64,000 bases of DNA from Mastigias papua (lineage: Eukaryota; Cnidaria; Scyphozoa; Rhizostomeae; Mastigiidae), in contig OZ025269.1 of the NCBI GenBank assembly GCA_964019165.1, positions 3,636,087 through 3,700,086 on the forward strand. The letters are read 5' to 3'. Position numbers and translations under genes: made by a program. Below the pieces are notes generated by a model. That model was not told the DNA's origin and ran no database searches. It worked only from the letters and a program-made list of their open reading frames with translations. Positions within the stretch are counted from its first letter, which is position 1. Every line of letters starts with the position of its first letter. This document shows, piece by piece, positions 58,990-64,000 of the stretch.

Positions 58990-60000
58990 TATTTCACAGT
59001 GACCACAAGGGAACATGTTCCGACACCTGGTGCATGGTTTGTATATCAGCAAGCTATAGGACGGTAGCTGTTAGTGCACCGACTATTATAGGGTTATTTC
59101 AAATTTGTAGTCTTGGTATAACATTTGTAGGTTTCGTAATAGGACTGCATAATTGTCAAGTTTTTTTTTTGGTTTCTTCTTTATATTCACATCGGCAGGA
59201 CAGCTTATCACAACAACCGCACAAGCTTTTTCTGCTTTGTTCCATATCAGTTTATCAGGCTTATTATGGACCAACTTTGCTGAAGTTCTAATCGGAACGT
59301 TCCACCAATATTTATAGTAACCATTTTTCTCGATAAATTTCGTGTTCATTTGGAAACTGCACCCTCGCCTGCATGCTTCTTCAAATGTGACTTGAAAACG
59401 GCTTTGGCGACTGGATCGTGGAGCATGGGCAGGCAGTAGTAGCAACTTGACATCATTGGAAACGAGCTAATAACATGTGTGATGTCTTCAATATTTGATT
59501 TTTAGAGACGACATCGGTTATTTTGGTTTCTCTTTTGTTTCGATTTCTATATTAGCATTTCCCAGAATATCTTGGGATACTCTTTTAATCGATTCTTCTT
59601 CACACTTGTTAACATACTCTAGAATGTGGTTTTGCTCAGGGTTTAGTTTCAGGTGTTGGCATACTGATATGAGCCAGCTTTCAAAAAGTGCTTTGATGTT
59701 CATTAGGTTTCGACTTCCTTTACTTCTGCTGATCTACAGTTTATCAATGTTTGAATTTGGGTGAAAGTTACCGGTTAGTGCCAGCTTTTTCTGGTTTTGA
59801 TATCTAGCTGTTGAATGTCGGCAATTGTCCAGTCAACGATCCCTACAGTCGGCGTTATAACAGGGATAGCAAATGTGTTGTGCGCTATTACTTTGTTGAA
59901 ATCAGATAACTCAAATGACCAGATTTTCTTCACTCGAGTCAAGTATTCCTTTGAAATTGTTTCGGTTTTTATTGGACAATTATATGAGATACTTTAAGTA
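58990..60000 (-). mobile_element. LINE family C, copy 2
   Basis: Minus strand 59445-59086 encodes SFQMNTKFIEKNGYYKYWWN, VHNKPDKLIWNKAEK and VVISCPADVNIKKKPKKK, and 59703-59518 encodes an upstream segment with NIEIETKEKPK. It parallels copy 1 without the nested LINE, so it shows what the uninterrupted target looked like. Stops and frame changes make it inactive. The RT core is not visible here, so it lacks the 5' part. Confidence 0.75.
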
Positions 60001-60109
60001 TGTAAGTAAGTTAGGCTGTGCGTAAGCTAGGAAAGTTCACAAAAGTGACCATTGTTAGAGTGGATAGAAGTAAACATTGTTAGAGTGGCACCAAGATTGT
60101 AGATAACAG

Positions 60110-60373
60110 TGGATCCACTACCCAACCTTCCGGGCCCTTGGATCCGCTACTGTAACTGTAGTCCTGTGCAGTGGCATGTAGTGTGCAATGGCGTAGTACA
60201 GTGCTTTGGTTGTAGCGTGTTGAGTTACTGGTGTTATTGGTTGTTTATGCTTTGATCAGGTAGTTTAGAATAAATATTGTAAGAGTCAATCGCATTGGGT
60301 ACTATATGACTATGTGTCCTTTCCCGCTGTGATTGACTCAGATTATCCGGTACCTATGTTAATTATTCTACTA
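60110..60373. repeat. dispersed repeat family B, copy 2
   Basis: Matches 25018-25277 in the same direction over about 260 bp with small indels. Both copies start near a 'cccaacct' and end near 'tattctactag/tattttag'. No coding capacity. Confidence 0.75.
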
Positions 60374-60859
60374 GTATAAAAGAAACAAAAAAGATATGTA
60401 GCCAAGTTTCATTCCAGTTATGCACCTAATAGGCCTAGTCATTGTTGATAACAATTTGTTTAACACATAAATATACATAAATGTAAAGACACAAAGAGTA
60501 ACGCACTTATATGTAGATTTGCGTCACTGTCACTTCACACAATTCCTGAACAGCTCACTTGTGCCAAGCAAATTTTAAAAGACATGCAGTTACAATCTTA
60601 ACCTCTCCTGCTTTGACTACCCTTCCTAAAAAAATGGAAAGATTGTTTAGTCTCTTTATCTCATTTGACGCTTCTTGCTAAAAAGTTCTTTCGGTTTGAT
60701 CTTCTACCAGTGTTACTTTCATTCAGATATTTAACTTGGGGAAGTTCTGCAAGGAGTCACAATGGCAACAAACAGACAACTTTTGCTCAAGCCAGATGTT
60801 CGCGATGTTTAGGTATTTTTAGACTCAAATGTTCTTGAGATAGTTCATATTCCAAAAGA

Positions 60860-61065
60860 TAATGCTTCCTCCTTTATATTAATTATCTTCCCTGTGCACT
60901 GAAATGCTCTAAGGTTGAGATGTATGCAGACGACGCTAGTCTAGCATATTCGGGGAAGGATATCAAAGACATAGCCAATGTTATGAACTCTGAATTGAAA
61001 AATCTTGAGATATGACTGAATAGTAAAAAGTTATCATTATATGTAGCCAAAACAGTATCTATGCT
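60860..61065 (+). pseudogene. LINE reverse transcriptase fragment
   Basis: The plus-strand frame reads CSKVEMYADDASLAYSGKDI, with the catalytic YADD, then VMNSELKNLEI-stop-LNSKKLSL. This is the palm of a LINE RT of the jockey/CR1 type. One stop (TGA for TGG) and lack of the rest mark it as dead. It is independent of family C, whose box is FVDD. Confidence 0.7.
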
Positions 61066-61079
61066 TAAAGGTACATGAA

Positions 61080-61304
61080 ACAGATCTGGCTATATATCCC
61101 GAAGACGAATCAAAAATATACTTTTTTTCTTTTTTTGATGTTTAGTAAAAAGTATATTTTTGATTCGTTCTCGTATATATATCATCTTTCGGTCGCTATC
61201 AGACGTTTCATACTCTGAAGAGTGTCGGATGAAAAACAAAAGCTTTTCAGTATGCCAAAAACATGGCGCCGCTTTTTCGTGCTGTAGTGAAGTTCTGGAG
61301 TAAG

Positions 61305-61306
<2 letters not shown>
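61080..61306 (+). mobile_element. Penelope-type terminal repeat segment with hairpin and hammerhead-like motif
   Basis: It shares 'tctggctatatatc', 'gacgtttcat.ctctga' and 'gtgctgtagt' with the element end at 36013-36120, in the same order. Between the first two lies a 22-bp inverted repeat (61105-61126 with 61147-61168) that can form a hairpin. It is adjacent to the (TA)n tract and the Penelope-like element but in the opposite direction. Confidence 0.55.
61205..61256 (+). ncRNA. hammerhead-ribozyme-like motif (plus)
   Basis: Core CTGAAGA (61215-61221), a 9-nt loop GTGTCGGAT, then GAAA (61231-61234), followed by 'aaaagctttt', a possible stem III palindrome. It is nearly identical to the minus-strand motif at 35886. 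Stem II is very short, so activity needs testing. Confidence 0.45.

Positions 61307-61307
<1 letters not shown>

Positions 61308-61391
<84 letters not shown>
61308..61391. repeat. (TA)n microsatellite
   Basis: A pure AT dinucleotide tract of about 84 bp that separates the terminal-repeat segment from the 3' end of the Penelope-like element. Penelope-like elements often sit beside or carry such tracts. Confidence 0.95.
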
Positions 61392-61396
<5 letters not shown>

Positions 61397-61424
61397 ATTC
61401 AAAAATATACTTTCTTCTGTTGTA

Positions 61425-61460
61425 AACGTTTCGATATATTATCTTCATCAGTACTAACAT
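61425..61460 (-). ncRNA. hammerhead-like motif in the 3' end of the Penelope-like element
   Basis: On the minus strand CTGATGA is followed by an 11-nt A+T stem-loop (gat...atc) and CGAAACG. The boxes CUGAUGA and GAAA are both intact. An extra base in stem II and no obvious cleavable NUH triplet make a working ribozyme uncertain. Confidence 0.35.
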
Positions 61461-61740
61461 TACAATGATACGGGGCCTACTTAAATTTCCTATATAACAA
61501 TGGGGTGACAATAGGTGTTACCCAAGGGGATCCTGCTTATTAACAATTGTTCCAGTGGTAGAGCGTAATTCAGGGGAGGGCCAAAGCTGTGAAGAAAGAA
61601 ACAATAGAGTGACAAGGTGTAGACAAATGCCATATAAGACGTGTAAATTGGATGCTAGACAAAGACATAGGTGGGAAATACTGGAGAGTTGAAAACAATA
61701 GGCAGACACTACTAAGAAACCAGGCATTCTAAAAGAGAAG

Positions 61741-62901
61741 TTAAGAGTCTACAAATCTGACGTTAAGTCCTTCTGGTGCAAAACTACCTAGCTTAAACTG
61801 CCAAAACCCTTCTCTATGTCTAGACTCCCCAAAAACTCTGTCTATGATCTGAAAACTAACGTCCTCCATAAAACCATGATGGTTAGCTTCAGTAAAATGT
61901 CTAAAAAAATCTGCCTGTGTGACTACTTCTCCCTTAGAATATCTCCTGCTAGCTGACTTGTAATTATTAAATCTAACCCTAAATGACGTAAAAGTACTAC
62001 CTACATACTGCTTCCCACAAACTTTACAACCTAATAAATATACTACCCCTGACGAATCACATGTATATCTACTGCTAATTTTAAACTCACTTCCAGAGAC
62101 ATTTGATCTAAAAATGTTACCCTCAGACATGAACCTACAAAGCTGACATCTCGATTTACCGCATCTAAAACAACCCTTATCTGATTCTATCTGCAACTTT
62201 GGAAGCTTTGCCCTAACTAAACTATCCTTAAGGTTGGGGGCATGTCTGAATACCACAAGAGGCTCATGTCGAAACACGCTCTTGTGTTCCTCAGACGCCT
62301 CCAACATGTTCTGAAGTCTAATGACTAAACCCCTTAGCTCACTAAGTGCTGGATGGTATGATACTACAAACGGAATACGATCTTTCCTCTCCTCATTATA
62401 TCTACTTTCCTGACTTAGTAGAGTCGCTCTATCTAAACTATTAGCACGAGCTACCTGTTCCCTAACAACGCTCTCCTTGTATCCCCTCTGCACTAACCAT
62501 CCTACCAAATCTTCTGATCTATTTCTAAATTTCTCCTCATTTGAACATATTCTTCTTATTCTAAGAGCCTGACTGTATGGAATCGCTCTTTTAACGTGCC
62601 CTGGGTGACAAGAAGTCTTCTGCAAATACTGATGTGTATCAGTGGGTTTGCAGTAGAGATCTGTCTCCAGGACACCTTCCTTTCTGGTAACTAGAACGTC
62701 TAAAAAGCTAACACTGATATCTGAGCTCTCCGTGGTAAACTTGATTTTTGGATGATAACTGTTCATATACTCTACAAACTTAGCTAACTGCTCACAACCA
62801 TGAGTCCAAATAAAAAATACATCATCGATGTACCTATACCAAACCCATGGTCTGAGTTCAAAACCATCCAACATGTGTTCTTCTAGACTGGACATAAACA
62901 A
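61741..62901 (-). CDS. PLE ORF, 3' portion: RT palm end, linker and GIY-YIG endonuclease
   Basis: The 386-residue frame starts inside the RT at the box after AIGT and includes the catalytic YIDD. The RT thumb, the cysteine linker and the GIY-YIG nuclease all look complete, with the GIY-YIG arginine in FRVRF. PLEs use this nuclease to nick the target DNA. The C-terminus ends GLNVRFVDS before TAG. It is not a separate gene; it was cut from the upstream frame by a one-base deletion. Confidence 0.88.
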   Translation of the reverse strand: MFMSSLEEHMLDGFELRPWVWYRYIDDVFFIWTHGCEQLAKFVEYMNSYHPKIKFTTESSDISVSFLDVLVTRKEGVLETDLYCKPTDTHQYLQKTSCHPGHVKRAIPYSQALRIRRICSNEEKFRNRSEDLVGWLVQRGYKESVVREQVARANSLDRATLLSQESRYNEERKDRIPFVVSYHPALSELRGLVIRLQNMLEASEEHKSVFRHEPLVVFRHAPNLKDSLVRAKLPKLQIESDKGCFRCGKSRCQLCRFMSEGNIFRSNVSGSEFKISSRYTCDSSGVVYLLGCKVCGKQYVGSTFTSFRVRFNNYKSASRRYSKGEVVTQADFFRHFTEANHHGFMEDVSFQIIDRVFGESRHREGFWQFKLGSFAPEGLNVRFVDS

Positions 62902-63998
62902 ATTCGCATAAGCTGGAGCAAATTAGTCCCTATGGCTGTCCCTAACTTCTGCCTGTAAACCCTGCTATTAAACTCGAATACGTTGTTCTCCAGTACTAAC
63001 CTGCCTAGCTTAACTAATGACTCCGTGGAAATAGAAGGATTCTGCCTTGCATGAAGGGCTCGACGCATTGCCTCCAACCCCTCGCTATGAGGAATGTTGG
63101 GATAAAGACCTACAACATCAGCCGTACATAACAAGGCATTATCTGGAATGTCACCTAACTTACCTAACAACGCTAAAAAATGATTAGTATCCTTAATATA
63201 TGAACTACTTTTGCAAACTAGAGGGTTGAGGTGGAAATCTAAATACTCTGAGATATGCTCTGTAGCTGTACCACAGTTACTTATAACTGGTCTACCTACT
63301 ACATCGGATAATCCCTTGTGTATCTTTGGCAACAAATAAAAACGACCTAACTTAGATTCTCTGACTTGCAGATATTCCGCTTCCTTATCTGACAAACTCT
63401 GCTCACAAACCTGAATCTCCGAAACTACATTACTAACTTCCTCCTCTAACTGAGAAATAGGATTCCCACTTAGCTCCTCATAAACCACACCATTCTCTAA
63501 CTGTCTATACGCCTCCTTACAATAATCATTTCTATCCCAAACTACAACTGCTGACCCCTTATCTGCCTCCTTAATAACTATACTCCTGTCTGACTTAAGT
63601 TCGTACAAAGCCTGCCTCTCTCCAACAGAAAGGTTACTAAAGTTCTTCCCCCTAGGTGAAATGGACATAGCTTCTTTCTCAAGAAGAGAGAGATAAGATT
63701 CTAAGATAGGATCGGCCCTAGGAGGATTCCAACCCGACTTAATATAAAAAGTGGGGCCAAGTTCATAATTAATCTTCGATGTATTACTACTATATTTACT
63801 ATCAGAATTGTCTCGAAAATACCAGTCCAATCTAACTCTTCTTTTGAATGCTTCAATATCTGCCTTCAGCTGACTTTTATCAATGTCTCTAGGAGTAGGC
63901 GAGTATTTTAATCCTTTTGATAGTAAGCTAATCTGGTCATCGGTTAGACCTTTGTTCGATAGATTCACCACACTATCAGATACAAAGACTCCAGTCAA
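62883..63998 (-). CDS. PLE ORF, 5' portion: RT fingers and palm (partial)
   Basis: The 371-residue frame begins in the usual PLE N-terminal region (VVNLSNKGLTDDQISLLSKG) and runs into the RT. The last 12 or so residues (LLQLMRICLCPV) are out of frame relative to the family, because of the single-base loss at 62921. The start codon and 5' UTR lie beyond the window edge. Confidence 0.88.
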   Translation of the reverse strand: MTGVFVSDSVVNLSNKGLTDDQISLLSKGLKYSPTPRDIDKSQLKADIEAFKRRVRLDWYFRDNSDSKYSSNTSKINYELGPTFYIKSGWNPPRADPILESYLSLLEKEAMSISPRGKNFSNLSVGERQALYELKSDRSIVIKEADKGSAVVVWDRNDYCKEAYRQLENGVVYEELSGNPISQLEEEVSNVVSEIQVCEQSLSDKEAEYLQVRESKLGRFYLLPKIHKGLSDVVGRPVISNCGTATEHISEYLDFHLNPLVCKSSSYIKDTNHFLALLGKLGDIPDNALLCTADVVGLYPNIPHSEGLEAMRRALHARQNPSISTESLVKLGRLVLENNVFEFNSRVYRQKLGTAIGTNLLQLMRICLCPV

Positions 63999-64000
63999 CC

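Larger units (their letters stand above)
61392..63998 (-). mobile_element. Penelope-like retroelement (RT + GIY-YIG), 5' end beyond the window
   Basis: The element reads right to left. The upstream frame (63998-62883) has the PLE RT fingers and palm: IVIKEADKGSAVVV, FYLLPKIHKG, GRPVISNCGTATEHISEYLD and TADVVGLYPNIPH. The downstream frame (62901-61741) has WYRYIDDVFFIW (catalytic YIDD, residues 24-27), CKPTDTHQYL, a CxxCxxxxCxxC zinc-like linker (residues 244-255) and a GIY-YIG endonuclease starting VVYLLGC..CGKQYVGST (residues 286-303). The frames meet at a single missing base at 62921-62922, in the RT motif after GTAIGT. The 3' UTR runs to about 61392. Confidence 0.92.

Noticed and set aside
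61182..61511. Minus-strand frame with a long Tyr-Ile repeat
   Set aside because: It is the (TA)n microsatellite translated.

Overview
The window is eukaryotic, from an invertebrate animal genome. Coding sequence is AT-rich and split by GT-AG introns, and the intergenic DNA is full of non-LTR retrotransposon fragments, a Penelope-like element, MITE-like inverted repeats and microsatellites. A complete-looking Notch ligand (MNNL, DSL and EGF domains) shows it is a metazoan. A cnidarian or sponge would fit the ligand type and the transposon mix, but the sequence does not settle the phylum. All exon models below were made by eye from open frames, splice consensus and phase continuity.

Layout. 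Positions 1-3101 hold the 3' part of an unrecognised plus-strand gene with an acidic tail and two duplicated exons. Positions 3102-6955 hold no clear gene apart from one possible signal-peptide exon. Positions 6956-30787 hold a 28-exon plus-strand Delta/Jagged-type ligand: MNNL, DSL, a DOS-like EGF pair, about 22 EGF repeats in all, one transmembrane helix and a short tail of about 60 residues. All exon junctions keep phase to a single stop. Positions 30788-37085 are repeat-rich: reverse transcriptase relics, trinucleotide tracts, a terminal-inverted-repeat element, a truncated LINE, and a nested inverted-repeat structure with hammerhead-like cores. Positions 37086-39420 encode a short-chain dehydrogenase of RDH8/HSD17B1 type in three exons.

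Positions 41738-45815 hold two spliceosome genes head to head: SNRPD2 (Sm-D2, minus) and PRPF31 (Prp31, plus). Their start codons are about 250 bp apart, so they probably share a promoter. Positions 47030-49443 hold the 3' end of a minus-strand single-pass membrane protein of unknown family. From 50 kb to the end the window is mostly mobile DNA: a decayed minus-strand LINE (53.1-55.4 kb) interrupted by a younger plus-strand LINE with a target-site duplication, a second copy of the first LINE (59.0-60.0 kb), another RT scrap at 60.9 kb, and a Penelope-like element (61.4-64.0 kb, minus) with RT and GIY-YIG domains, broken by one single-base frameshift and running off the window edge.

The genes do not form a pathway, except that PRPF31 and SNRPD2 both act in spliceosomal snRNPs. 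The most unusual points are the very long Notch ligand without a VWC domain, the divergent spliceosomal gene pair, and the hammerhead-like motifs tied to Penelope-type repeats.
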